In this document: positions 34,826-43,419 of the stretch, piece by piece
Layout: each line of letters begins with the position of its first letter
Position numbering within the stretch: position 1 is the stretch's first letter
From: Pseudomonadota bacterium
Lineage (GTDB): Bacteria; Pseudomonadota; Gammaproteobacteria; Pseudomonadales; Pseudohongiellaceae
NCBI GenBank assembly: GCA_027621405.1
Contig: JAQCBT010000009.1
Location: 105,801 to 169,800, forward strand
Direction: 5' to 3'
DNA: 64,000 nucleotides
Program-made: the position numbers and the translations under genes
The notes under the pieces: model-generated
Told to the model about the DNA's origin: nothing
The model's database searches: none
What the model saw: the letters and a program-made list of their open reading frames with translations, nothing else

Positions 34826-35932
34826 CTACTGCTGCTCCTGGCCAGCCGTGTCGCTGGCGGTTGATGACAGCAGTGATATCGCCGGCATCTCTGGGCGCGG
34901 CCCCTCGATAACCTGAAGAGAGCCTAATTGCAGCCCAAAGCTGGTGAGATTGCTGGTCAACTCCGGTCTACCCTGTTGCATCCTCAATGCCAGTTGCGCA
35001 TCGGTGGTCCAGGCCGTGGCCCTGACCTCCCAGTCCCGACTGAACAGGCAGTTCAACCACAACCTGTCTTTGCCAGAGAGCTGCATCTCAAGATCCAGCT
35101 GCCAGCCCTCGCCACCCGCATACCGGGATTTGCCGTGTCCGGCAATACTGACTTCTACGGGTGGCGCATCGGCAAAAAAGAGGGGGAAGCGAGCCAGGAG
35201 ACGGCCCTGCTCCTGTTGCAGCAAGGATTCCACACGCGCACTTTCCAGATACTCCTGCACGAATTTGAGCGCCTCCTCAAGATGTTGGCCGGAAGATGAA
35301 TTATCTCCGGAACGTCTGCTCAACAAGGCGAGCCAGAGGGATCTCAGTAATGACGGTGCCATGACCCCGGAGATTCCTGCAGCCAACCCGGCGAGCGCGG
35401 AACGAATGGTTTCAATGTCCAGGTCCCGAGCACGTGGCAAACCACCTGCCAACTTGCGGTATTCCTCCTGAACAAGCGCCAGGCCTTCATTCGAAGACGT
35501 TTGCTCTGGATTCAATGCCGACCATATTGTTGAAAGCGAAGGACGATTCAGTAAAGTCAGCAGCAGACGCCTCACTGCAACCGTCGAATCATCGTGTACC
35601 TGCTCCTGGCCTGAGGCAGGCTGACTGGCGGATTGTGAGACAGGTTTAGGCGGGAGTGGACGTAGAATGAGTCCGTAGGCTGACTGGACAGCTCGGAACC
35701 AGATTACTGTAGGATTATAGGCTGATTGCTGGTAGGCGAGCGTTAGCGCTCCTATGTCTGTCGTCAGGCGTACGGTGCCAGACTCTCTATCCAACACGCC
35801 CTTGACGATTTGCCCATCAGCCAGGCCTAGCTGCCGGGCCGCTTCATGGGTAACTCGCAGTGCTGCCCCTTCGCTGGGCTCTGCCCCCGCCCGAAACAGG
35901 GGGTTGGCAGAATTGGTATCGCCGACATACAC
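34826..35932 (-). CDS. FliK-like hook-length control protein (second type)
   Basis: 368 residues. The C-terminal third looks like the FliK Flg_hook domain (GWQLDLEMQLSGKDRLWLNC, VRATAWTTDAQLALRMQQGR, PELTSNLTSFGLQLGSLQV). The N-terminal part begins MYVGDTNSANPLFRAGAEP, has a small beta domain (VTHEAARQLGLADGQIVKGV) and a Ser/Gln-rich linker near residue 105. The usual fliK, beside fliL/fliM, would lie outside this window, so this may be an extra copy. Its placement next to the FlhB-type paralogue supports a substrate-specificity role. Confidence 0.65.
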   Translation of the reverse strand: MYVGDTNSANPLFRAGAEPSEGAALRVTHEAARQLGLADGQIVKGVLDRESGTVRLTTDIGALTLAYQQSAYNPTVIWFRAVQSAYGLILRPLPPKPVSQSASQPASGQEQVHDDSTVAVRRLLLTLLNRPSLSTIWSALNPEQTSSNEGLALVQEEYRKLAGGLPRARDLDIETIRSALAGLAAGISGVMAPSLLRSLWLALLSRRSGDNSSSGQHLEEALKFVQEYLESARVESLLQQEQGRLLARFPLFFADAPPVEVSIAGHGKSRYAGGEGWQLDLEMQLSGKDRLWLNCLFSRDWEVRATAWTTDAQLALRMQQGRPELTSNLTSFGLQLGSLQVIEGPRPEMPAISLLSSTASDTAGQEQQ

Positions 35933-35976
35933 CGCTCTAACAATCCCAATGACGGTTCACGTTCAGCTTACCGTTC

Positions 35977-36420
35977 TCAGGGATAACGTATCCAGTGGCG
36001 CTGGGATGCCGCACTGTCGATTTGTGCTGGATCCTCAAACACAACATTCAACAAATCCTGTTGTGTGGGAATCCGCAGGCTAACACCCGCCAATAGCCAG
36101 TTGGGATTACCGTTTCTAAAGGCCCGGGGATTGGCAGTGATGAACGCTTGCCGCAGGAAATCGCGCTTGATACCGGAGCCGGCGAAGGCCCGATAAATCA
36201 GGCTGTCCAGGGTGTCCCCTGGCCTCACTTCATATTCTCCGGACTCAATCTCCTCGCCTCGGCGCAGCGTGAGATAGGCCGAGACTTCGGCACTCTCCAG
36301 CAGTTTCTGCAACGCGGCCTCGACTTCCGCATCGGCGGCCAGTGTAGCCTGAGAAAAAAGCACAGCGAGGCTGCCCAGTAATACCGGAATCAACCGGTCT
36401 ATATGAATTATGCCAAACAT
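35977..36420 (-). CDS. Secreted LysM/FimV-like protein
   Basis: 147 residues from the ATG at 36420, which follows GGAGA; a longer frame begins at 36459. It has a signal peptide (LIPVLLGSLAVLFSQATLAA). The middle resembles the LysM-like domain in FimV/TPR proteins: EYEVRPGDTLDSLIYRAF, then FITANPRAFRNGNPNWLLAG, VSLRIP. It is probably periplasmic and cell-wall binding. Position within the flgP-flgT operon suggests a role in the outer flagellar basal disks. Confidence 0.7.
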   Translation of the reverse strand: MFGIIHIDRLIPVLLGSLAVLFSQATLAADAEVEAALQKLLESAEVSAYLTLRRGEEIESGEYEVRPGDTLDSLIYRAFAGSGIKRDFLRQAFITANPRAFRNGNPNWLLAGVSLRIPTQQDLLNVVFEDPAQIDSAASQRHWIRYP

Positions 36421-36461
36421 GAAGTCTCCACTACCAACAAAATTTCTGTAATTGGTCATTT

Positions 36462-37625
36462 CTAGAACGGGATAGCATACTGCAGCAGACCCGGCTCGAC
36501 ATTACCGGCAACCACCCGAACACGGGCACTGGCTTCATCCACTTCAACCACCTCTCCGATAGCAAGATCGGCCAGCCAATCCGAGGCAAACACATCTGGT
36601 ACATTGCTCAGGTCCTGGCTGGACATCAATAGCTGTATGCCGGGTTTAATACCGTGCACTCGACCCCGGTCGAGATGCCGAAAGCGCTGCGAGTCAAAGG
36701 CATCATCTGACAGATGTAGTCCCGTCACACTGCAGTCGCTGAGACTATCGACCAGATCACCTATCTCGCCCAGGTCAGCCAGAACCCGCGAGGGGAACTC
36801 ACCGAGCCCTGGCGGATGTTGGAGTGAGGCCGGCTGCCCCGCTATACGATAGCTGCGCCTCATTTGAAGCAGTTGCTTGCCTGCGCTGCGGTCAGTAACT
36901 GTCACCTCAAGTATGATCATAAATGGCTCATAGTGGACTGGCTTGGACGTTTTATCCTGCAGGTTCAGATTGGCGGCGGCTTTCTGTAATCCTAGCAACC
37001 CCCGCCGGACCATATGCAGGACATCCTCGGAGTGCAGACTCGCGGGCGCCGCCGCAACCGTAAGTTGCGCATCAAGCTCGAAATCGGCCCGCGGACTCCT
37101 GATACCAGTCATGAATCGCTCATAATTGGTCAGCTGTTGTGCCGCTGGCATCACTGCGATTGGCACCCAGTACTGTGCGTCTTGCAGGCTGCTCATTAAT
37201 CCGCTCTGGATCGATTGCGCAAGCGCCTGCCGATCGCGTATGCCCGCGGGCAGCGTGCCGGAAATATCCACAGGATTCACAACAAGCGAATTGGCGTACT
37301 GCAGCGAACACTCTCGATCCGGGCGCAGCATGGCTGGCAGTACTGACGGGTCGTTGACGACAGGGTCCGTCATTTCATCCACATAGGAAGCGACGCGTAC
37401 ACCACGCGCTTGCGTACCTGTTTGAAAATACGCTGACTCCACCAGGCGGCCACTGCTGTCGATGTAGCCATGGCTGCGCACTGAAACTCCCTCATCCAGT
37501 GCCTGCGTCAGTAGCGTCTGACGCACTTTTTCCAATAGCTCGAGAGAAGGGTCTGCCTGAGTAGCCTGCCCGTAGGCAAGATTCGAGGAGACCAGTAATA
37601 GCAATGGCAGCAAGCTGTGTTTCAT
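36462..37625 (-). CDS. flgT: FlgT-like flagellar outer-ring protein
   Basis: 387 residues with a signal peptide (LLPLLLLVSSNLAYGQ). The C-terminal domain fits the FlgT SH3-like end (LDRGRVHGIKPGIQLLMSSQ, LAIGEVVEVDEASARVRVVA, EPGLLQYAIPF). The central part has a beta-sandwich pattern. FlgT forms the H-ring that stabilises sodium-driven polar motors. The N-terminal third is not easily matched to Vibrio FlgT, so the name rests on the C-terminus and on adjacency to flgP (29 nt). Confidence 0.6.
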   Translation of the reverse strand: MKHSLLPLLLLVSSNLAYGQATQADPSLELLEKVRQTLLTQALDEGVSVRSHGYIDSSGRLVESAYFQTGTQARGVRVASYVDEMTDPVVNDPSVLPAMLRPDRECSLQYANSLVVNPVDISGTLPAGIRDRQALAQSIQSGLMSSLQDAQYWVPIAVMPAAQQLTNYERFMTGIRSPRADFELDAQLTVAAAPASLHSEDVLHMVRRGLLGLQKAAANLNLQDKTSKPVHYEPFMIILEVTVTDRSAGKQLLQMRRSYRIAGQPASLQHPPGLGEFPSRVLADLGEIGDLVDSLSDCSVTGLHLSDDAFDSQRFRHLDRGRVHGIKPGIQLLMSSQDLSNVPDVFASDWLADLAIGEVVEVDEASARVRVVAGNVEPGLLQYAIPF

Positions 37626-37654
37626 GTCAGAGATTCCTCTAGTACATGCCCGAC

Positions 37655-38128
37655 TCAGGCTGTGCCCTCTGCCATATACTCCAGATAGAGGAGACGCAGG
37701 TCATTCACAACATCCTGGCCGAGGCTCAGCGTCACTTCATAACTGTCCTGACCAACGGGTTTGATGCTTTCCAGCCTGGCACCGTAGATCACACCCTCAA
37801 CCCGGGCTCGAAAACTGTCACTCACAATTACCAGATCAGCGACCGTGGTGGTGGCATCCAGATATTGGCCATAGACCTGTTCAGCCAGCGTTCTGTAGGC
37901 ATCCAGCTTGGAAGCCCTGATCGCCAATAGGCGGCGCTGTGCTGGCACATCACTGTTCTGGATATCAATCACGGCATAGCCTGTGGCAGTAATGCGCTGG
38001 CTTTCCTGAACCAGATTGATCAACGAGCCGCCCGATGGCAACTGTTCCGGGCTGCTAACCACTGTGCAATTTGTCAGCAACAAAGCCAGCAAGGCGATGG
38101 CCAAACCGTGAATTCTGCTCAAAATCAT
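37655..38128 (-). CDS. flgP: FlgP-like LPP20-family outer-membrane lipoprotein
   Basis: 157 residues. The N-terminus (IHGLAIALLALLLTNC) looks like a lipoprotein signal, with an unusual Asn before the cysteine. The body has the LPP20/FlgP pattern: ITATGYAVIDIQNSDVPAQR, RLLAIRASKLDAYRTLAEQV, FRARVEGVIYGARLESIKP. FlgP builds a basal disk under the outer membrane in Vibrio and Campylobacter. It is the first gene of a five-gene minus-strand operon ending at 34555, driven by the FliA-type promoter at 38247-38274. Confidence 0.85.
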   Translation of the reverse strand: MILSRIHGLAIALLALLLTNCTVVSSPEQLPSGGSLINLVQESQRITATGYAVIDIQNSDVPAQRRLLAIRASKLDAYRTLAEQVYGQYLDATTTVADLVIVSDSFRARVEGVIYGARLESIKPVGQDSYEVTLSLGQDVVNDLRLLYLEYMAEGTA

Positions 38129-38246
38129 CGTATTTCCCTCTCAATGGCGCTGCCATTCCACTCACTTGCGAAGCCTCGGCCGCAAGTCTTGCCTGTCCCA
38201 GACCAGAAGCCGGTCAATCCGGCACATATCCAGCCCTACCCTGTTC

Positions 38247-38274
38247 CGATCGACAGATTGTGCACGATTCTTTA
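38247..38274 (-). promoter_or_regulatory. FliA (sigma-28) promoter of the flgP operon
   Basis: Minus-strand TAAAGAAT, a 12-nt spacer, then GTCGATCG, about 119 nt before flgP. It matches the architecture of the fliC1, fliS and flgM promoters. Confidence 0.68.
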
Positions 38275-38336
38275 TGGCCAGCAGGATGGCCAGCAGGCGT
38301 CGCCACCGACTCCGTATGCAGGTGTCATTTTTTTAC

Positions 38337-38352
38337 TGGCACGGAAATTGCC
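38337..38352 (+). promoter_or_regulatory. sigma-54 promoter of flhA-flhF-flhG-fliA
   Basis: TGGCACGGAAATTGCC: a perfect -24 TGGCAC and -12 TTGC with a 5-nt spacer, 82 nt before the flhA start. It is the best sigma-54 match in the window. Confidence 0.85.
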
Positions 38353-38433
38353 ACTGTAGCTAGGGTGTTCGTCAGGAAGGCGCCTGACGCACCATCTGAA
38401 ATATTTTATGTCTTTGTATATTAAGGATTTTTT

Positions 38434-40551
38434 GTGAGCTCACTGGTTCTGTCAAATTTGCGACAATGGTTACCCGGCCTCGATCTCGGCGGCCTCGGTG
38501 TGCCCGTGATGATACTCACCATCCTGTCGATGCTGGTCATACCCATGCCAGCCCTGCTGCTGGATACCCTATTCACTGTCAACATCGTGTTTGGGCTGAT
38601 CATCATTATGATCGCCATCAATGTCTCTAAGCCCCTGGAATTTTCTTCATTCCCCTCAATCCTGTTGTTGGCGACCATGTTGCGACTGAGTCTGAACGTT
38701 GCCTCCACACGCATCGTTTTGATCAAGGGTCATGAAGGACCCGCCGCTGCCGGCCGGGTCATTGAGGCCTTTGGTGACTTCGTCATTGCCGGCAACTACA
38801 TCGTAGGCTTCATCATTTTTGCCATTCTGATGATCATCAACTTCATCGTTGTTACAAAGGGTGCCGGCAGGGTTTCAGAGGTCATCGCGCGCTTCACCCT
38901 GGATGCCATGCCAGGCAAGCAGATGGCGATCGATGCCGACCTCAATGCAGGGCTCATTGATCAGGCTACTGCACGCGAGCGGCGCGAGGAAATTTCCCAG
39001 GAATCGGACTTTTTTGGCTCTATGGATGGCGCCTCCAAATTTGTACGCGGCGATGCGGTTGCCGGCTTTCTGATTCTCATCATCAACATTGTCGGCGGCC
39101 TCTCCATCGGGATGACCCAGCATGATCTGAACTTCACCGAGGCCGGCGAGATTTATGTCTTGCTAACCATTGGTGATGGCCTCGTCGCGCAGATTCCTGC
39201 CCTGCTACTGTCACTGTCAACCGCAATTATCGTGACGCGGGTAACAACTTCAGAACCGATTTCTCGTCAGGCAGGATTGCAACTCTCCAGCCCGGAAGCC
39301 TTTCTGATTTCCGCGCTGATTCTGCTCATCCTCGGCATCATCCCTGGCATGCCTCATGCGATTTTCCTGTTCTTTGGTCTGCTTTCGGCAAGCGTGGGCG
39401 TTCTCCTGCTGAGAAGAAGGAATAACGAAAAGCAGAACTCTTCAGCGTCAGATCAGACGCCCGCAGAGGAAGAGGAAGGCGATGAAGATGCGTTGAACTG
39501 GGAGGAAATCGAGCAGGTAGACCCGGTATCTCTTGAAATAGGCTATGGACTGATACCGCTGGTCACGAAAGAAAATGGCGGTATCCTGTTGTCACGCATC
39601 AAAGGTGTACGCAAGAAGCTGTCGGCAGAATTAGGGTTTCTTTTGCAACCCATCCGGGTCCGAGACAACCTCAACATCGTAGCAGATTCCTATCAGATTC
39701 TTTTACGAGGGACTGTGCGGGGCAAAGGTGAAATTCATCTGGGTCGAGAGCTTGCGATCAACCCCGGAAACACACAGGTAAATCTTGAAGGCATCAAGAC
39801 ACGAGAACCCGCCTTTGGACTCGAGGCTTACTGGATACTGCCTGAACAACGTGACTACGCCCGCACCATGGGCTATACGGTTGTCGATGCCGCGACCGCG
39901 ATCGCTACCCATCTTAATACAGCATTGAAAGACAATGCAGCGGAACTTCTGGGTCATGAGGAGAGCCGTCAACTACTGGACAACGTGGCAAAGAAATCTC
40001 CCAAACTAATCGAAGACCTGGTGCCCGACAGACTCCCCGTCTCCACAGTCGCTCAGGTATTAAGAAATCTGGTTGCCGAATCCGTTTCGCTACGCGATAT
40101 CCGCACAATCGTGGAAGGTCTGATCAGCGAGAGCAGCAAGACCAAGGATGCAGATGAACTCACAGCGCTGGTCCGACCGAAGATCGCGCGGGTTATCGTC
40201 CAGGGCTTGATTGAGGTGGGGCAGGATCTCCCGGTAATAACCCTGGAGCCCGAGTTGGAGCAAATGCTCACAGACACGTTAAACAAGAGTCGGCAGTCGG
40301 GCGAGCTGATAATCGACCCGCAGATGGCTGAGAACCTGTTCAAGGCTATCGCTCAGGAGAAGAGGAATGCCGAAGAGGCAGGCAATCCAGCGGTTATGGT
40401 TGTGTCACCGGGTGTACGCACCTGGCTTGCCAAGACATTACGCCAACGCGCGCCGGGACTAACTGTGCTGGCCTACACGGAACTTCCAGATGATCAGAAT
40501 GTGCGAGTCATCGCAAGAATTGGGCTTGGCCAGGAACAAGCAGGAAACTAA
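38434..40551 (+). CDS. flhA: FlhA, flagellar export gate protein
   Basis: 705 residues starting with GTG at 38434, preceded by AAGGA. It has eight N-terminal membrane segments with FlhA hallmarks: PLEFSSFPSILLLATMLRLS, NVASTRIVL, and the FHIPEP-region equivalents MDGASKFVRGDAVAGFLILI and IGDGLVAQIPALLLSLSTAI. The C-terminal cytoplasmic half (from residue ~340) has the four-subdomain layout that docks chaperone-substrate complexes, after an acidic linker (EEEEGDEDALNWEE). It is the first gene of the polar flhAFG-fliA operon. Confidence 0.97.
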   Translation: MSSLVLSNLRQWLPGLDLGGLGVPVMILTILSMLVIPMPALLLDTLFTVNIVFGLIIIMIAINVSKPLEFSSFPSILLLATMLRLSLNVASTRIVLIKGHEGPAAAGRVIEAFGDFVIAGNYIVGFIIFAILMIINFIVVTKGAGRVSEVIARFTLDAMPGKQMAIDADLNAGLIDQATARERREEISQESDFFGSMDGASKFVRGDAVAGFLILIINIVGGLSIGMTQHDLNFTEAGEIYVLLTIGDGLVAQIPALLLSLSTAIIVTRVTTSEPISRQAGLQLSSPEAFLISALILLILGIIPGMPHAIFLFFGLLSASVGVLLLRRRNNEKQNSSASDQTPAEEEEGDEDALNWEEIEQVDPVSLEIGYGLIPLVTKENGGILLSRIKGVRKKLSAELGFLLQPIRVRDNLNIVADSYQILLRGTVRGKGEIHLGRELAINPGNTQVNLEGIKTREPAFGLEAYWILPEQRDYARTMGYTVVDAATAIATHLNTALKDNAAELLGHEESRQLLDNVAKKSPKLIEDLVPDRLPVSTVAQVLRNLVAESVSLRDIRTIVEGLISESSKTKDADELTALVRPKIARVIVQGLIEVGQDLPVITLEPELEQMLTDTLNKSRQSGELIIDPQMAENLFKAIAQEKRNAEEAGNPAVMVVSPGVRTWLAKTLRQRAPGLTVLAYTELPDDQNVRVIARIGLGQEQAGN

Positions 40552-40554
40552 ACG

Positions 40555-41790
40555 ATGAAACTAAAGCGAATCTATGCCCCAAATACCAAAACCGGAATCG
40601 ACCGCATAACCGCCCAGTGCGGTGATAATGTCATGATTCTGTCGAATCGCAGAGAGGATGATCAGAATGTCATTCTGGTTGCCTTTGACGATTGCACTAC
40701 CACGCGCAAACCCGAGCAGGGCAAGCTCGCGGCAAACTTTGCAAGCATACTCGATGCCAGAAACTCGCGTCTGCAAGACAAGCTCAAAAAAGGCAAAGCA
40801 CAGACTAGCGTGCGACAAGTGCCGATGAAAGCGGCACCAAAGGCACAAGCGAACACACAAGCCATGCCAGAAAGCAGGACCTATGACGAAGGCAGGGTCA
40901 TGCAGTCTTTGGCTTCCCAGATTCGTGAAGAACTGATGTCTCTCAAGCAGGAGATCGTGTCTCTAAAAAGGCACAGGAATAATGAATCATTAAGCCAGAT
41001 GGATCATCAACTGCTGGCCAATTTGCGTGAAACCGGCGCTGCGGATCACGTGATCGAAGAATGCAGGCAACTGCTTGACTCTGCCAGCGACTCACAGACT
41101 ATCGATTCACTGCTTGCTGAACACCTGCGACAGATTGGTATCACTGGCAAGTCCCTGGAGCCCGGTATTCATGCATTATTGGGCAGCCATGGGAGTGGTA
41201 AAACGACAATGGCAATAAAGCTTGCTCAACGATTGCAAACAGTGGATAGGCCCGCGATTGTCATTTCCTATAAAGATAACAAGGAAGGTGCATGGAGCGT
41301 ATTGCGCCTGCTTGGTTCTCGTGCGGGAATCACTACCTATCAGGCGCAGAACGCGGAATGTCTCAAGGCAATCGTTGAAGAATACACCGACAGGGCCAGC
41401 ATAGTCATCGATACCTCCTCGGCCACACTTGATACAACGCCAGCGGAGATCAAAGGCGCTGTCGAACAGGTAAAATTCCATGCGGTCCTGCCAGTAGACA
41501 CCTATCTGAGTTCAATGCTGTCTATCAGCGGACTGGAGTCCACCAGGCTTGAGTCGGCACTTCTCACCCGACTGGACCAAAAAATAGTGCCCTGGCCAAT
41601 AATCAAACTATTGCACCGAAGCCAGACAAAAACTTCACTAGGCTGCATTAGCTCAGACCCAGCAGAAGAGCTGATCCATATTACTGTTCAAACGCTCTCA
41701 GACAAGTTGCGATCAGAGGATCAAGAGCGACTCCCGATACCTGTGCAGAACGAATCTTATGACAATGAATTCGCTTTCCAGGTTTGCTAG
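40555..41790 (+). CDS. flhF: FlhF, SRP-type GTPase for polar flagellum placement (diverged)
   Basis: 411 residues. The N-terminus MKLKRIYAPNTKTGIDRI and NVMILSNRREDDQNVILVAF is the FlhF B-domain. The GTPase part has G1 GSHGSGKTT where GPTGVGKTT is usual, G3 IDTSSATLD where DTxG is usual, and G4 TRLDQ for TKLD. The invariant Gly of the G3 motif is missing, so GTP hydrolysis or its stimulation by FlhG could differ. It marks the cell pole for flagellar assembly. It is 3 nt after flhA. Confidence 0.87.
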   Translation: MKLKRIYAPNTKTGIDRITAQCGDNVMILSNRREDDQNVILVAFDDCTTTRKPEQGKLAANFASILDARNSRLQDKLKKGKAQTSVRQVPMKAAPKAQANTQAMPESRTYDEGRVMQSLASQIREELMSLKQEIVSLKRHRNNESLSQMDHQLLANLRETGAADHVIEECRQLLDSASDSQTIDSLLAEHLRQIGITGKSLEPGIHALLGSHGSGKTTMAIKLAQRLQTVDRPAIVISYKDNKEGAWSVLRLLGSRAGITTYQAQNAECLKAIVEEYTDRASIVIDTSSATLDTTPAEIKGAVEQVKFHAVLPVDTYLSSMLSISGLESTRLESALLTRLDQKIVPWPIIKLLHRSQTKTSLGCISSDPAEELIHITVQTLSDKLRSEDQERLPIPVQNESYDNEFAFQVC

Positions 41791-41824
41791 CTATAATGTC
41801 GCCCGGGCTGTGCACTCACACAGC

Positions 41825-41861
41825 CTGTATCATTTGGTATCATTACCTTTTTCAATATAGC
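41825..41861 (+). promoter_or_regulatory. Tandem decamer (site 3) with adjacent -10-like element before flhG
   Basis: GTATCATT occurs at 41827-41834 and 41837-41844, exactly 10 bp apart. An AT-rich -10-like CAATATAG follows after 8-11 bp, and flhG starts at 41871. The layout (tandem operator in place of a -35, then -10) resembles activated promoters of the PhoB class and would give flhG and fliA a promoter independent of flhA. Confidence 0.6.
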
Positions 41862-41870
41862 TCGGCGAGT

Positions 41871-42674
41871 ATGATTAAGACGTTAAAACGATCAGTAGCC
41901 ATTGCCAGTGGTAAAGGCGGTGTAGGTAAAACCACTTTCTCAATCAATCTGGCAATTGCTCTAGCGCAGGCCGGCAATCGAGTCCTCTATTTTGATGGAG
42001 ACCTTGGCCTCGCCAACGCGCAGATTGGCTTCAATTGCCAAGCCGACAAGAACTTCAGTAGCGTCCTCTCTGGAGAAGCAAGCATTGAAGACATTCTTGT
42101 CGATACAGGCTATGGGGTAACACTTGTACCGGGTGCCAGCGGTGAGGGTGAGCTTGCCGCACTGGATTACTTTCGCTCATCAGTCGTTGTCCAGGCTTTC
42201 AGTCAGCTGGAAGAACAATTCGATTTCCTGCTAGTGGACTGCGCAGCAGGAATATCGCCTACAGTAATGGCCTTCTTAAAAGGCTGTCAGCAAAGAATCA
42301 TTGTTGGCACACAAGATATGACTTCTGTTGCCGATGCCTATGCCACAATCAAAGTCATGGTAAAAGAGCAGCAACTACAGAATATTTACTTCGTCCCCAA
42401 CTGCGTCAAGGACGAACGGGCCGGTCTAACCCTTTTCGATAGCCTCAATTCGATTGTGAAAAAGTTTCTGTTTACTGAGCTTGGCTACCTGGGAACTGTC
42501 ACGATGGATCCGGCAATCAATACATCCTGGCGGCGTGGAACCCCGATAGTTGAACTGGCACCTAACTCACTCATCGCCAGCAATTATCGCAGCATTGCCA
42601 GCAACCTACTCTCAGCGCAACCCAATCTTGAATTGGATGGCGCGGCTTCCCGTTTCTTCTCCAATTGGGGATAA
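41871..42674 (+). CDS. flhG: FlhG/FleN, MinD-type flagellar-number ATPase
   Basis: 267 residues from the ATG at 41871, after GGCGAG; the longer frame to 41784 has no FleN-like content. The deviant Walker A (ASGKGGVGKTTFSINLA), FDGDLGLANAQIGF switch region and FLLVDCAAGISPTVMAFLKG Walker B identify the family. It restrains flagellar number, in Pseudomonas and Vibrio by acting on FleQ/FlrA, and stimulates FlhF. It sits between flhF and fliA (13-nt gap), with a likely own promoter. Confidence 0.93.
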   Translation: MIKTLKRSVAIASGKGGVGKTTFSINLAIALAQAGNRVLYFDGDLGLANAQIGFNCQADKNFSSVLSGEASIEDILVDTGYGVTLVPGASGEGELAALDYFRSSVVVQAFSQLEEQFDFLLVDCAAGISPTVMAFLKGCQQRIIVGTQDMTSVADAYATIKVMVKEQQLQNIYFVPNCVKDERAGLTLFDSLNSIVKKFLFTELGYLGTVTMDPAINTSWRRGTPIVELAPNSLIASNYRSIASNLLSAQPNLELDGAASRFFSNWG

Positions 42675-42687
42675 GAAGGCTCGCATT

Positions 42688-43419
42688 ATGAAGGTCGAAG
42701 TGTATGAATCGATCCAGCAGGGGGGCAATACAATCGCTGATATTTCGAGCTATCTCGGCCTGGTACGAAAAATCGCCATCTACCTGCGACCACGCGTCCC
42801 AAACTACATCGAAACAGATGACATGATTCAGCTGGGCACGCTTGGCTTAATAGAAGCCGAGAAGAAGTTCGACGCGAGTCAGGGTGTAGGTTTTGAAGAC
42901 TTCGCGAAAACCCGTATAAAAGGTGCTATTCTGGATGAAGTGAGGCGCCTGAGCTATCAATCACGGCTGGCAGTCAAAAATCTTCAGCGCCACAACAAGG
43001 CCAGAGATGAACTAGCCAACAAATTCGGGAGAGACCCCAACAACAGAGAAATTGCCGATCATTTGGATATCGATATAGCAGAACTGGAGAGGCAACGAAC
43101 TCATGCTAACAGCTTCGACATGTTAGCAATTGACGGCATGGTGGAAGACAGTACGCTGGAGCTACCTGACGCAGACAGCTCTGTTATCGATAAAGTTAGC
43201 GATGAAGAAATCAAAGAGCTGCTTACATCGGCCATAAGTCAGCTGGACGAGCGCAGGCAGCTCATCCTCTCACTTTATTATGTTGAAGAAATGAACCTCA
43301 AGGAGATTGGCGCCACCATTGGTGTCAATGAATCAAGAGTGAGTCAGTTACTCAGCTCCTGCGTAAAGAAACTGCGGGAAATAATGCAGCATCAGCAGAA
43401 GGACTTTCTACAACCATGA
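42688..43419 (+). CDS. fliA: FliA, flagellar sigma-28 factor
   Basis: 243 residues from the ATG at 42688. Sigma region 2 (ETDDMIQLGTLGLIEAEKKF, FEDFAKTRIKGAILDEVRRL), region 3 (ELANKFGRDPNNREIADHLD) and region 4 (LSLYYVEEMNLKEIGATIGV, NESRVSQLLSS) are all present. It recognises the TAAAG-N12-GNCGAT type promoters found before fliC1, fliS, flgM and flgP. It is held in check by FlgM (33773). It overlaps the next gene by 4 nt (ATGA). Confidence 0.95.
   Translation: MKVEVYESIQQGGNTIADISSYLGLVRKIAIYLRPRVPNYIETDDMIQLGTLGLIEAEKKFDASQGVGFEDFAKTRIKGAILDEVRRLSYQSRLAVKNLQRHNKARDELANKFGRDPNNREIADHLDIDIAELERQRTHANSFDMLAIDGMVEDSTLELPDADSSVIDKVSDEEIKELLTSAISQLDERRQLILSLYYVEEMNLKEIGATIGVNESRVSQLLSSCVKKLREIMQHQQKDFLQP

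Noticed and set aside
38138..38153. TGGCAG-N5-TTGAG as sigma-54 promoter of flgP
   Set aside because: The invariant GC at -12 is missing and it would be only ~10-25 nt from the start codon; the FliA-type element at 38247-38274 is better.
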